Below, piece by piece: positions 1 through 9,040 of a stretch of 64,000 bases of DNA. The notes beneath the pieces were generated by a model that had not been told where the DNA came from, did not search any database, and was given only the letters and a program-made list of their open reading frames with translations. Within the stretch, counting starts at the first letter, position 1. Each line of letters starts with the position of its first letter. Made by a program: the position numbers and the translations under genes. The stretch spans positions 1 to 64,000 of the forward strand of contig NZ_AUHV01000006.1 in the NCBI RefSeq assembly GCF_000423365.1. Direction: 5' to 3'. The DNA is from Maritalea myrionectae DSM 19524. GTDB taxonomy: Bacteria; Pseudomonadota; Alphaproteobacteria; Rhizobiales; Devosiaceae.

Positions 1-1056
1 GGCGAAGTGATGGCTGCCCTGGCGAACACCAATTTGACGGTGCGGATGGAAGGCGATTATCAAGGTGCCTTCTTGCAGTTGAAAAATGACACCAACCGGG
101 TGGGTGATCGGTTGACCGAAGTGGTCAAGCAATTGCGCACAACCTCGCGGGCGCTGAAAACAGCCACAGGCGAGATCCTTTCTGGTGCCAATGATCTTTC
201 AGACCGGACCACACGTCAGGCCGCAACGATTGAAGAAACCTCGGCTGCAATGGAACAGCTGGCCACTACAGTTTTGGAAAACGCCAAAGAAGCTGAAGAA
301 GCCTCCGGTATTGCCGATCGTGTGCGCACGACAGCAGAAGAAGGCGGCGATGTTATGCGCCAGGCCAATGAGGCCATGGAGCGGATTACCAGTTCGTCGA
401 ACAAGATCTCCAATATTATCGGCATGATCGACGACATTGCCTTCCAAACCAATCTGTTGGCCTTGAACGCTTCGGTTGAAGCTGCACGGGCTGGTGAAGC
501 GGGTAAAGGCTTTGCGGTTGTGGCGGTTGAAGTGCGGCGCTTGGCCCAATCGGCGGCAGAAGCTTCAAATGAAGTGAAAGCCTTGATTGAACAATCGGTC
601 ACTGAAGTTGATGGTGGGTCCAAGCTTGTGGCGCAAGCTGCCAAGAGCCTTGAGGCAATGTTGGAGGCTGCGCGCTCCAACAACACCATTATGGTGTCGA
701 TTGCGGATAAGAGTAAGTCTCAGGCCTCTTCAATTGAGCAGATTAACCAAGCGGTTCGCGACATGGATGAGACCACCCAGCACAATGCGGCTTTGGTGGA
801 AGAAACCAATGCGGCGATTGAGCAAACCGAAAGCCAGGCCAACGAGCTCGACAATATTGTCGATGTATTCGTGACTGACGATGGTGGGCGTCCGCGTCAA
901 CCAATCGGCGTGAATGGCCAGCCGCCAGAGGAGCAACCGAAACACGCATTCGGGCAGGTCAAAGAATTGCAGGCGAAAGCGAAATCGGCGGCGCGACAAT
1001 TCCTTTCCCGCGGCAGTGCGGCGGTGAAAAATGAAGATGAATGGTCTGAATTCTAG
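1..1056 (+). CDS. Methyl-accepting chemotaxis protein, 3' part (5' end outside window)
   Basis: The frame is open from base 1, so this is the C-terminal 351 residues of a receptor whose sensor and membrane segments lie upstream. What remains begins inside a HAMP-like segment ([19 protein letters not shown]) that matches the two receptors that follow, then has the full cytoplasmic MA signalling hairpin with the conserved tip ([20 protein letters not shown]). In this family the tip binds CheA and CheW and controls the flagellar motor. The stretch just after the tip ([22 protein letters not shown]) differs from the two paralogues, which otherwise match closely. It ends in EWSEF, a W-x-x-F pentapeptide like the CheR/CheB tether of enteric receptors. 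Family certain; ligand unknown. Confidence 0.95.
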   Translation, partial: GEVMAALANTNLTVRMEGDYQGAFLQLKNDTNRVGDRLTEVVKQLRTTSRALKTATGEILSGANDLSDRTTRQAATIEETSAAMEQLATTVLENAKEAEEASGIADRVRTTAEEGGDVMRQANEAMERITSSSNKISNIIGMIDDIAFQTNLLALNASVEAARAGEAGKGFAVVAVEVRRLAQSAAEASNEVKALIEQSVTEVDGGSKLVAQAAKSLEAMLEAARSNNTIMVSIADKSKSQASSIEQINQAVRDMDETTQHNAALVEETNAAIEQTESQANELDNIVDVFVTDDGGRPRQPIGVNGQPPEEQPKHAFGQVKELQAKAKSAARQFLSRGSAAVKNEDEWSEF

Positions 1057-1083
1057 GCCCTTTCAACAATAATTTGAAGTTTT

Positions 1084-1110
1084 ACGGCGCCTACGGGCGC
1101 CGTATTTGTA
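1084..1110 (+). terminator. Weak intrinsic terminator after first chemoreceptor
   Basis: Perfect 8-bp stem ACGGCGCC / GGCGCCGT (1084-1091 and 1096-1103) with a TACG loop, followed by a short imperfect T tract (ATTTGTATT). It lies 28 bp after the stop. The next receptor begins 100 bp further on, so each receptor is probably its own transcription unit, perhaps with read-through. Confidence 0.6.
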
Positions 1111-1210
1111 TTAAAACTACATAATCTTATCGTTAAGTATGATTTTACTTCCCGGGTCTAATATTCAGCGTATGAAATCGGGGGAAGGTACGGTGGTGCC
1201 TTAGATAAGA

Positions 1211-3319
1211 ATGAACAAACGCTTTCAATTGAAAAAGCCAAGCTTTAGCGGCTTTAAACTCACAACCTCAATCGCATTGTTGGTGGTGGTGAGTATTGCG
1301 GTGTCGATTATGGCCGTTGCTGCCGCAATCTATCTGCAAATGTCGTCGGATACCTATCGGGAAGCGCAACGCAACCAAATGGTTGATATGTCGGTTGCTT
1401 TGTCGATCTTTGAAGTTCAGTTGCCTGGCACAAATGTGATTTGGTCAGAAGATGGCAATTTGGAAGCTGTTGAGACGCGTCGTATGCCGCGCTTGCGCAC
1501 TGACGATCTCGTCGACGCGGTTTCGCGTTTGACCGAAGGCGAGATGTCGCTGTTCCGTTGGAATGAAGAAACGGCGCAATTTGAACAGTTCACAACAACT
1601 TTGGAATTGCCCGATGGCACCCGCGATAAAGAGCGGGTGATCGATGAAGGGCACCCCTTGTACGATCAAATGCTTGCTGGCGAACGGTTTGAGGGTCAAG
1701 TTGACCTGTTTGGCAAGCGGCACTTCAGTGCTTATCAGCCTATTCTGAACCAAAACAAGGAAGGCGTTGCCGGCATCCTGTTTGTGGCGACACCGACCAG
1801 TGTGGCCGATAAGACGGTCACTTCATTGTTGCAGACCATCATGATTGTGGCGTTGGTGACATTGGCGGTGGCGTCCGTGGTCGCCGCGATTGCTGCTAAA
1901 TTATTGATGCGCCCCGTGCCGCGGATTTCGGCTGCCATGACCGAGATTGCCAATGGCAATTTCGAATATGAAGTGCCCTATCTGCACAACAAAAATGAAT
2001 TGGGTGACATGGCGCGTGCCGTTGATGTGTTCCGCGCCAATGGCGAACGCGTCAATGAAATGACGGAAGAAGAGAAAGAAGCCTCGAAACGGCGCGCGAT
2101 CGAACGCTCGGCGATGATGAGTGAGCTCCAAAGCGCTTTTGGCGCAGTGGTGGACGCTGCTTCGCAAGGTGACTTCTCCCAACGGGTGAACGCTGAATTC
2201 CCTGATGACGAACTGAATACACTGGCACATGGCGTAAACAGCCTTGTGGAAACGGTGGATCGTGGTGTTACCGAGACTGGTGAAGTGTTGTCGGCTCTGG
2301 CAAATGCAGATTTGACCCGGCGGATGGAAGGTAATTATCAAGGTGCATTCTTGCAGCTTAAAAATGACGCCAACGCCGTGGGTGAAAAACTGGGTAATGT
2401 GGTGCGGCAATTGCGCGACACCTCGCGTGAGTTGAAACACGCAACAGGCGATATTTTGTCTGGCGCCAACGACCTGTCAGAGCGGACCACCAAGCAAGCC
2501 GCCGCGATTGAAGAAACATCTGCCGCGACTGAACAATTGGCAGATACGGTCAATCAAAACACCAAACGGGCGCAAACAGCTCAAAGCACGGCCCAAGACG
2601 CACGACGCGTTGCGGAGACCGGCGGTGAGGTTATGAACGAAGCCAACCAGGCCATGGAGCGGATTACAACGTCATCGAATAAGATTTCCAATATCATTGG
2701 GATGATTGATGACATCGCGTTCCAAACCAACCTGTTGGCCCTGAACGCATCCGTTGAAGCTGCGCGCGCTGGTGAAGCGGGTAAAGGCTTTGCCGTTGTG
2801 GCGGTTGAGGTGCGGCGTTTGGCACAGTCGGCCGCAGAAGCTTCAAATGAAGTGAAGGCACTGATTGAACAGTCTGTCACCGAAGTGGATGGCGGGTCAA
2901 AGCTCGTGGCGCAAGCTTCGGAAAACCTTGAGGGCATTGTGAGTTCAGTGCGCGGGGTGACCGAACTGATGAACGAGATTGCTCAAGAAAGTCAGGAGCA
3001 GGCCACAGCGATTAATGAGATTTCGCAGTCCATTCGTGAAATGGATGAGATGACACAGCATAATGCTGCGTTGGTGGAAGAGACCAATGCTGCCATTGAT
3101 CAAACAGAGGCCCAAGCGTCTGAGCTGGATCGCGTGGTCGAGCAATTCAAGGTTGAGCCCGGACAAGCTGCTGCGCACTTCAATGAAGCAGCGGCAGACC
3201 AACAGATGGCAGACTTGGAAGAAACGCCAAAGCGGGCGGCGCCACCGCAAGCGGCGAAGGCTTACTTGTCTGGAGGCAATCAAGCGGTTGCTGAAGACAC
3301 TGAGTGGCAAGAATTCTAA
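1211..3319 (+). CDS. Methyl-accepting chemotaxis protein with periplasmic Cache-like sensor
   Basis: A 702-residue transmembrane receptor. Layout seen: TM1 about 16-42, a periplasmic domain of about 160 residues (43-205) with the look of a single-Cache (sCache) sensor, TM2 about 208-233, HAMP 234-287, two further HAMP-like segments about 305-400 ([19 protein letters not shown] and [19 protein letters not shown]), then the MA signalling domain about 420-640 with its tip near residue 505. It ends in EWQEF, a likely CheR/CheB docking pentapeptide. It is the middle of three tandem receptors, and its signalling region is close to identical at both protein and DNA level to the others. The ATG at 1211 has only a poor ribosome site (GATAAG almost touching it), but the TM1 position supports this start. 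Ligand not predictable. Confidence 0.93.
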   Translation: MNKRFQLKKPSFSGFKLTTSIALLVVVSIAVSIMAVAAAIYLQMSSDTYREAQRNQMVDMSVALSIFEVQLPGTNVIWSEDGNLEAVETRRMPRLRTDDLVDAVSRLTEGEMSLFRWNEETAQFEQFTTTLELPDGTRDKERVIDEGHPLYDQMLAGERFEGQVDLFGKRHFSAYQPILNQNKEGVAGILFVATPTSVADKTVTSLLQTIMIVALVTLAVASVVAAIAAKLLMRPVPRISAAMTEIANGNFEYEVPYLHNKNELGDMARAVDVFRANGERVNEMTEEEKEASKRRAIERSAMMSELQSAFGAVVDAASQGDFSQRVNAEFPDDELNTLAHGVNSLVETVDRGVTETGEVLSALANADLTRRMEGNYQGAFLQLKNDANAVGEKLGNVVRQLRDTSRELKHATGDILSGANDLSERTTKQAAAIEETSAATEQLADTVNQNTKRAQTAQSTAQDARRVAETGGEVMNEANQAMERITTSSNKISNIIGMIDDIAFQTNLLALNASVEAARAGEAGKGFAVVAVEVRRLAQSAAEASNEVKALIEQSVTEVDGGSKLVAQASENLEGIVSSVRGVTELMNEIAQESQEQATAINEISQSIREMDEMTQHNAALVEETNAAIDQTEAQASELDRVVEQFKVEPGQAAAHFNEAAADQQMADLEETPKRAAPPQAAKAYLSGGNQAVAEDTEWQEF

Positions 3320-3341
3320 GTAGACTGAAATAACCAATTGA

Positions 3342-3369
3342 ATAGGCGCCTCAGGGCGCCTATTTTTTT
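3342..3369 (+). terminator. Intrinsic terminator after second chemoreceptor
   Basis: Perfect 9-bp stem ATAGGCGCC / GGCGCCTAT with TCAG loop, followed by TTTTTTG. It argues against a start for the next receptor at 3338, because translation from there would run through this hairpin. Confidence 0.85.
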
Positions 3370-3439
3370 GTGCCGATTGATAACCAATTTATTACCAATT
3401 CACCGTATTTTGGCAATAATAGCAATCGGGGGTATTCAA

Positions 3440-5809
3440 ATGGTTCGGTCAATTGTGCAGAAAGTGCGGTCTAAATTGCAGTTTAGGCTGCCATCCGTGC
3501 GGTCGACAAAGATTTCGACACGCATAGTCTTTAGTACTGCATTGAGCGCTTTAACAATCGCGCTGATTGGCGTGATGTTTTTTGTATCGGAACAGCAAAA
3601 AGCCTCGACTATTCTAGAAGAGCGGAATTTTAGCCAAGCGCAGAACACCGCGCAGATCTTTGGCTTGGATGTGCTTCAGGTCCGTCGGTTCCAAAAAGAT
3701 TATATTGCTAATGATAGCGATGAAAATGCGCAGATGACGCGCGACCAGATTGCCGCAGCGCAAACGCGTTTGGCAGATTTGCGCACCTCGCTTGGCCAAG
3801 AGGAGATCGCGGGCAGCTTCAATGTAGTTGAAGATTCCCTGACCAAATATGCCAGCCTTTTTGATTTGCTGGTGGAGACGTCCGCTGAAATCTCGATCAA
3901 TCAGGAAGAGAGCTTTTTGAACAGCTTCCGCGCAACGGCGAAAGATGTGTCCAAGGACGTTGGCAGCCTGAAGAGTGACAGCACAGAGTTGGCTTTTTCC
4001 GAAATGCGCAATTACGAGCGCGAATTTTTGCTGTTTGGCGGTGCACGGAATATTATGGGCGTGGACAAGCAGATCAAGCGTGTCACACGTGCGGCTGGCA
4101 AGGCCGGTGCGGAACCCACTTTCCAATTTGAAATCGCCGATAAGCTTGAAGTCTACAATGTTGCGTTTGACGAATATGCGGGCGCGAAAGAGCGGCACAA
4201 CGCGTTGAGTGCGGAAATGGATGCTCTTTACGACACCATCGCTGGTGAGCTTGAGAAAATCATCATGTTTGCGATGGAAAAAGGCCAGGAGGCGCGCACT
4301 AGTCTGGCAACCATGACTGAGCAAACCAAGATCTTTATGTTCAGCACCATCGCGATTGCGTTTGCGGCCATCACGATTTTGGGCTTTGTCATTGGGCGGT
4401 CCATCACCAAGCCATTGAACCGGATTACTGGGGTTATGGGGCAAATTGCCAATGGTGAATATGGAGCCGAAGTGCCGTTCACCCAGCGTAAGAACGAACT
4501 GGGTGAGATGGCGCGTGCGGTTGAGGTCTTCCGGAACAATGGCCTTAGGGTCAATGAAATGACGGAAGAGGAAAAGGAAGCCGCCAAACAGCGCACCATT
4601 GAGCGCGCAGCCATGATGAGCGAACTGCAAAGCGCGTTTGGGCAAGTGGTTGACGCGGCGATTGATGGTGACTTTACCCAGCGGGTAGAGGCGACATTCC
4701 CGGATGAAGAACTCAATCGATTGGCGGAAGGGGTCAATAGCCTTGTGGAGACGGTTGATCGTGGTTTGCAAGAGACAGGTTCTGTGTTGTCTGCGATGGC
4801 AAATACCGATCTGTCACATCGTGTTGAGGGCGACTATCGCGGATCCTTCTTGCAACTGAAAAACGATACAAATGCCGTGGGTGAAAAACTGAGCCAGGTG
4901 ATTGGCCAGTTGCGGTCCACCTCGCGCGGGTTGAAAGTGGCGACCGGTGAGATCTTGTCCGGTGCGAATGATTTGTCAGAACGGACGACAAAACAAGCCG
5001 CGGCTATTGAAGAAACTTCGGCGGCGACTGAGCAATTGGCCAACACGGTGAATGATAATACGGAACGGGCGCAACAGGCGCGCACCTCTGCACTTGAGGC
5101 CCGTCAGGTCGCCGAAAAAGGTGGCGAGGTTATGCACTCGGCCAACGATGCCATGGCGCGCATTACCGCATCGTCAAATAAGATTTCAGATATTATCGGC
5201 ATGATCGACGATATTGCCTTCCAAACCAATCTGCTGGCGTTGAATGCATCTGTTGAGGCCGCACGTGCGGGCGAAGCAGGCAAGGGCTTTGCGGTGGTGG
5301 CCGTTGAAGTGCGGCGCTTGGCGCAATCTGCTGCTGAGGCATCGAGCGAGGTTAAGACATTGATTGAGCAATCCGTGACGGAAGTGGATGGTGGGTCGAA
5401 ATTGGTGGCACAGGCATCAGAAAATCTCGAGGGTATCGTCAATTCTGTGCGCGGCATGACAGGTTTGATGGATGAAATTGCCAGCCAAAGCCAAGAACAA
5501 TCATCCGCAATCAATGAGATTTCACAATCGATCCGTGAAATGGATGAAATGACCCAGCACAATGCGGCGTTGGTGGAAGAGACCAATGCTGCCATTGATC
5601 AAACGGAGGCCCAAGCCTCGCAACTTGATAAGATTGTTGATCAGTTTGTTATTGAACGTAGCGATGCGTCGGCGTTTGATGAAGTGCAGGCGGACCGCGC
5701 GATGCTAACGGCGCAGCCATCGCCGGAAAAACGCACGCAGACGGCAAAGGCCTATATGCGCGAAGGCAATGTCGCGGTGGACCATGATTCTGACTGGCAG
5801 GAGTTCTAG
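3440..5809 (+). CDS. Methyl-accepting chemotaxis protein with HBM-like helical sensor
   Basis: A 789-residue receptor. The ATG at 3440 follows ATCGGGGGTATTCAA, puts TM1 near the N-terminus and avoids the terminator at 3342-3369; an upstream in-frame ATG at 3338 is therefore not used. Layout: TM1 about 28-50, an all-helical periplasmic region of about 260 residues, TM2, HAMP, two more HAMP-like segments, and the MA domain. The periplasmic part contains the recurring pair VRRFQKDYI and MRNYEREFLLFGG, typical of the helical bimodular (HBM) sensor of McpS-type receptors, which bind organic acids. The ligand class here is only an inference. The protein ends in DWQEF. The tail is nearly the same as in the two receptors upstream. 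Confidence 0.92.
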   Translation: MVRSIVQKVRSKLQFRLPSVRSTKISTRIVFSTALSALTIALIGVMFFVSEQQKASTILEERNFSQAQNTAQIFGLDVLQVRRFQKDYIANDSDENAQMTRDQIAAAQTRLADLRTSLGQEEIAGSFNVVEDSLTKYASLFDLLVETSAEISINQEESFLNSFRATAKDVSKDVGSLKSDSTELAFSEMRNYEREFLLFGGARNIMGVDKQIKRVTRAAGKAGAEPTFQFEIADKLEVYNVAFDEYAGAKERHNALSAEMDALYDTIAGELEKIIMFAMEKGQEARTSLATMTEQTKIFMFSTIAIAFAAITILGFVIGRSITKPLNRITGVMGQIANGEYGAEVPFTQRKNELGEMARAVEVFRNNGLRVNEMTEEEKEAAKQRTIERAAMMSELQSAFGQVVDAAIDGDFTQRVEATFPDEELNRLAEGVNSLVETVDRGLQETGSVLSAMANTDLSHRVEGDYRGSFLQLKNDTNAVGEKLSQVIGQLRSTSRGLKVATGEILSGANDLSERTTKQAAAIEETSAATEQLANTVNDNTERAQQARTSALEARQVAEKGGEVMHSANDAMARITASSNKISDIIGMIDDIAFQTNLLALNASVEAARAGEAGKGFAVVAVEVRRLAQSAAEASSEVKTLIEQSVTEVDGGSKLVAQASENLEGIVNSVRGMTGLMDEIASQSQEQSSAINEISQSIREMDEMTQHNAALVEETNAAIDQTEAQASQLDKIVDQFVIERSDASAFDEVQADRAMLTAQPSPEKRTQTAKAYMREGNVAVDHDSDWQEF

Positions 5810-6086
5810 GGCGGAGCAACGAGTGTGCTCTCACTTGCCATCTAATTTATTACTATAAATTGCCAATAATGCCGTCGCTTTTATTTCCTTATCTGGGCAA
5901 AAGCGGCGGTATTTGCATTTATTGTTGCATCTTTCGATGTTGTTGGCGCGCGTCATGGATCAAAAGCAGTAAAAAGAGCAACTTTTTTCAACAGAGCAGC
6001 TTTTCACGCGAAGTGCTTTGTTGTATTTGTCGCGGGCTAGGGAGCTTTGGGAGAAGCTGGATCCGTATGATCCAAAGGGTAGTATA
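5810..6086. other. AT-rich intergenic stretch before mgsA
   Basis: No gene recognised. A 76-codon open frame at 5860-6090 is rich in Cys, Trp and Arg, has no ribosome site and looks like noise. GAGCA/TGCTC arms at about 5814-5834 could form a weak hairpin after the last receptor, without a T tract. The promoter for methylglyoxal synthase probably lies here, but I see no clear -35/-10 pair. Confidence 0.4.
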
Positions 6087-6103
6087 TTGAGCAAAAAATC
6101 GGT

Positions 6104-6451
6104 TTGGTCGCACATGACAAGAAAAAACAAGATCTTACGGTCTGGTGCAGCCAAGTAAAAGAGAAGTTAGCTCAATATGATTTGTTTGCCACCGGCACGA
6201 CCGGACAGGCAATTATCGACGCCACACAATTGCCGATAACGCTTTTGAAAAGCGGGCCATTGGGTGGTGATGCTCAATTGGGCGCCATGATTGTCGAGGG
6301 AGAGCTTGATGGTCTGGTTTTTTTCATTGATCCCCTAACCGCAATGCCGCACGATGTTGACGTGAAAGCGTTAATCCGTTTGGCCACATTGTATGATGTG
6401 CCTTTCGCGTGCAACAAAGCGACGGCAGATGCGGTGCTGACATTGTTCTAA
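6104..6451 (+). CDS. mgsA: Methylglyoxal synthase
   Basis: Converts dihydroxyacetone phosphate to methylglyoxal plus phosphate, the bypass that releases phosphate when sugar phosphates accumulate; cytosolic. Family hallmarks are all present: LVAHDKKK, the phosphate-binding LFATGTTG, SGPLGGDAQLGA with the catalytic Asp, FIDPL, PHDVDVKALIRLA and the final CNKATAD. At 115 residues it matches the short rhizobial form. Odd point: TTG 6104 is the first usual start in frame, yet the preceding codons (EQKIG) look like family sequence. A TTG at 6087 with AAAGGG upstream would give MSKKIGLVAHD if the A6 run at 6093-6098 had one more A. So the true start is probably 6087, with a frameshift, slippage or a sequencing deletion between. 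Confidence 0.88.
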   Translation: MVAHDKKKQDLTVWCSQVKEKLAQYDLFATGTTGQAIIDATQLPITLLKSGPLGGDAQLGAMIVEGELDGLVFFIDPLTAMPHDVDVKALIRLATLYDVPFACNKATADAVLTLF

Positions 6452-6462
6452 TTGCTATGTTT

Positions 6463-6484
6463 GGCTCGGTTGACCGAACCAGCC
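6463..6484. repeat. Short inverted repeat between mgsA and livG
   Basis: GGCT-c-GGTT / AACC-AGCC arms around a GACCG loop, with one bulged C, starting 11 bp after the mgsA stop. There is no T tract, so it is not a standard terminator. It could be a processing hairpin or an operator (CGGT-tg-ACCG is a smaller dyad inside it). Confidence 0.35.
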
Positions 6485-6534
6485 ATAGATGTGCAACTAG
6501 GCAGAATAAACTCCGACAAGAGGGGAATTACGGG

Positions 6535-7320
6535 GTGCAAAAAGACAACATGATTGAGGTGCGTCATGTCTCCAAAAGTTTTGGAGGCTTGAAGGCCGTA
6601 AATGATTGTTCGCTCACGGTGGCTAAAGGCTCGATCACAGGGCTAATCGGGCCAAATGGTGCAGGTAAATCCACGCTGTTTAATATGGTCGCGGGCAACC
6701 TGAAGCCAACCGAGGGCGAGATCATTTTTGACGGTGAAAACGTCACCGGGCTAAAGCCGTATCAGCTTTACCAAAAAGGGATGTTGCGTACATTTCAAAT
6801 TGCGCATGAATTTTCACACATGACCGCGTTGGAAAACCTGATGGTTGCCGGGGCCGATCAGCCAGGGGAATCCTTATTCCAAAGCTGGTTTAATCCAAAG
6901 CATGTGGCTGAATTTGATCATGAAATTCGCAAGATGGCCGAAGATGTGATCGATTTTTTGAAGCTGGGCCATGTGCGCAATGAACTGGCGGGCAACTTGT
7001 CTGGCGGGCAAAAGAAGCTTTTGGAGTTGGGCCGGACGATGATGACCGATGCCAAAGCTGTACTGCTTGATGAAGTGGCTGCGGGCGTGAACCGCACCTT
7101 GCTCAAGGATTTGGCGGCCAATATTCAGCGCATGAACAAAGAGCTAGGCTATACGTTCTTTGTGATTGAGCACGATATGGATCTGATCGCGGAGCTATGT
7201 GATCCCGTGATTGTGATGGCGCAGGGTACGGTGATCGCCGAAGGGCCAATGGAGGAAATCCGGGCTAATCCTGAAATCATTGAGGCTTATTTCGGCACCG
7301 CTGTGGAGGCTGTATCGTGA
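6535..7320 (+). CDS. livG: Branched-chain amino acid-type ABC transporter ATPase (LivG)
   Basis: One of the two ATPases powering the importer encoded by the next genes. A GTG start at 6535 is preferred because AGAGGGG sits 9 nt upstream; ATG 6550 is the alternative. Seen: Walker A GPNGAGKS at about 39-46, signature LSGGQKK near 153, Walker B reading VLLDEVAAGVN near 175, switch His in VIEHDMD. The usual Pro after the catalytic Glu is Val here, which occurs in some members of this subfamily. The 261-residue length and extended C-terminus fit LivG rather than LivF. The stop overlaps the livF start, so the two are translationally coupled. Substrate class is by family only and could be another amino acid or amide. 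Confidence 0.92.
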   Translation: MQKDNMIEVRHVSKSFGGLKAVNDCSLTVAKGSITGLIGPNGAGKSTLFNMVAGNLKPTEGEIIFDGENVTGLKPYQLYQKGMLRTFQIAHEFSHMTALENLMVAGADQPGESLFQSWFNPKHVAEFDHEIRKMAEDVIDFLKLGHVRNELAGNLSGGQKKLLELGRTMMTDAKAVLLDEVAAGVNRTLLKDLAANIQRMNKELGYTFFVIEHDMDLIAELCDPVIVMAQGTVIAEGPMEEIRANPEIIEAYFGTAVEAVS

Positions 7321-8021
7321 GTTTGTTGGAAGTAAAAGATGTGCATGGCGGCTATGGCGGTGCACCGATTTTGAATGGCGTCAACATGTCCATCGATAAA
7401 GAAGATGTGGGCGTGATTGTAGGGCCAAACGGGGCCGGTAAGTCGACAACTTTGAAGGCCATTTTTGGCCTGTTGGAAGTGACCGACGGTTCAATTCTGC
7501 TTGAGGGCACTGAAGTGGCAAATATGCAGGCAGATAAATTGGTGCCAATGGGCCTTGGTTTTGTGCCGCAGGAATTTAATGTGTTCACCTCCATGTCTGT
7601 TCATGAGAATTTGGAGATGGGCGCGTATATTCGCCGAGACGATTTTTCAGACACAATCGCTTCGATCTACGACATGTTTCCGCCACTCAAAGAAAAGCGC
7701 AAGCAAAATGCGGGCGAGCTTTCAGGCGGGCAGCGGCAAATGGTGGCCATGGGCCGGGCGTTGATGAGCCAGCCAAAATTGCTGTTGTTGGATGAACCAT
7801 CAGCCGGGCTTAGTCCACGCTATATGATGGAAATCTTTGAAACGGTCGTAAACATCAATCAGGCCGGTGTTGGCATTTTGATGGTGGAGCAAAATGCGCG
7901 GCAAGCTCTTGAGTTTGCCTCCAAAGGTTTTGTTTTGGCGAATGGTAAAAATCGGTTCACAGGAACTGGACGGGAACTGCTTGACGACCCAGAAGTCGCA
8001 CGCAGCTTCCTTGGCGGCTAA
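7317..8021 (+). CDS. livF: Branched-chain amino acid-type ABC transporter ATPase (LivF)
   Basis: The second ATPase of the importer, 234 residues, the normal LivF length. Walker A GPNGAGKS at about 36-43, signature LSGGQRQ near 135, Walker B LLLLDEPSAGLSP, switch His replaced by Gln in MVEQNARQAL, as is usual in LivF. The GTG start at 7317 overlaps the livG stop (GTGA). It sits between livG and the permease genes in the standard heterodimeric arrangement. Confidence 0.93.
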   Translation: MSLLEVKDVHGGYGGAPILNGVNMSIDKEDVGVIVGPNGAGKSTTLKAIFGLLEVTDGSILLEGTEVANMQADKLVPMGLGFVPQEFNVFTSMSVHENLEMGAYIRRDDFSDTIASIYDMFPPLKEKRKQNAGELSGGQRQMVAMGRALMSQPKLLLLDEPSAGLSPRYMMEIFETVVNINQAGVGILMVEQNARQALEFASKGFVLANGKNRFTGTGRELLDDPEVARSFLGG

Positions 8022-8038
8022 CGGGGGACGTAGACGCT

Positions 8039-9040
8039 ATGATGAACGAACTCATCTTTTTCTTTAATAAGGTTATTGTGTCTGGCGCAGTATTGGGCAG
8101 CGTTTATGCGCTCGGTGCGGTCGGCATTACCTTGATTTTTGGCATCTTGCGGTTTGCGCACTTTGCGCATGGTGACATGATGACCATGGGGGCATTTGTG
8201 GCCTTCGTGCTGGCCTCGATCGCCAGCGCTTTGGGCATTTCAACCTTCTGGCCAACCGGCTTTATCGTGTTGCCCTTTGCCATGGTGATCACCGCAGGTT
8301 TGGCGCTTGGGATTGACCGCACATTCTATCAACCCTTGCGGGCCAAAGGGGTGAAACCCGTTACGCTATTGATTGCTTCAATCGGTGTGACCCTAATGAT
8401 CCAAGGCTTGATCCGCCTGTTTGGTGGGGTTCAAACCCGCAGTTTCTTCGAAAATGAGAGCAAACAATTGTTCCGCTTCGATGTGTCCTGGTTGGGTGCA
8501 TCGCGCACGGTCAATGTGTCAGAACCGCAGCTCTTGTTGATCGCTGTGACGGTGATTGCAGTGGTCGCGTTGCATTTCTTCCTCACCCGTTCGCGGTTGG
8601 GCAAAGGCATGCGGGCGATGGCTGACAATCCAAGCCTGGCGCTTGTGTCAGGCATCAACACCAACCAAGTGGTTCGGGCCACCTGGATTATCGCGGGCAG
8701 CTTGGCCGCAATGGCGGGTACCATGCTGGCGCTTGATGTGATCTTGAAGCCTGACTTGGCCTTTAACATTGTGTTGCCGATTTTTGCGGCGGCAATTGTT
8801 GGCGGCTTGGGGCAAGCCTATGGCGCCATTGCCGGTGGTTTGATCATCGGCTTTGCTGAAACCATGTCCGTGTTTAACTGGGCGATCATGTTGCGCCCCT
8901 TCCGGGATAATTTGCCTGAATGGGTGCCGAATGACCTTTCCATTGTGCCAACCGAATATAAACTTACCGTCGCGTTCGTGATCTTGGTGGTTGTGTTGCT
9001 GGTGCGTCCAACGGGTATCTTTAAAGGAGTCTCATCATGA
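8039..9040 (+). CDS. livH: Branched-chain amino acid-type ABC transporter permease (LivH)
   Basis: Inner-membrane permease of 333 residues, with eight or so hydrophobic helices and the LivH hallmarks LGAVGITLIFGILRFAHFAHGD near the N-terminus and PIFAAAIVGGLGQAYGAI near the C-terminus. ATG at 8039 (a second at 8042) follows ACGGGGGACG at 8021-8030. Its last codons overlap the start of livM by 4 bp. It is expected to form the heterodimeric channel with LivM. Confidence 0.93.
   Translation: MMNELIFFFNKVIVSGAVLGSVYALGAVGITLIFGILRFAHFAHGDMMTMGAFVAFVLASIASALGISTFWPTGFIVLPFAMVITAGLALGIDRTFYQPLRAKGVKPVTLLIASIGVTLMIQGLIRLFGGVQTRSFFENESKQLFRFDVSWLGASRTVNVSEPQLLLIAVTVIAVVALHFFLTRSRLGKGMRAMADNPSLALVSGINTNQVVRATWIIAGSLAAMAGTMLALDVILKPDLAFNIVLPIFAAAIVGGLGQAYGAIAGGLIIGFAETMSVFNWAIMLRPFRDNLPEWVPNDLSIVPTEYKLTVAFVILVVVLLVRPTGIFKGVSS

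Noticed and set aside
3614-4771. A 385-codon minus-strand open frame inside the third chemoreceptor
   Set aside because: Antisense shadow of the receptor; His/Arg/Phe-rich, with similar shadows in the other two receptor genes.
5860-6090. Possible small Cys-rich gene before mgsA
   Set aside because: No ribosome site, implausible composition, and it would overlap the likely mgsA start.
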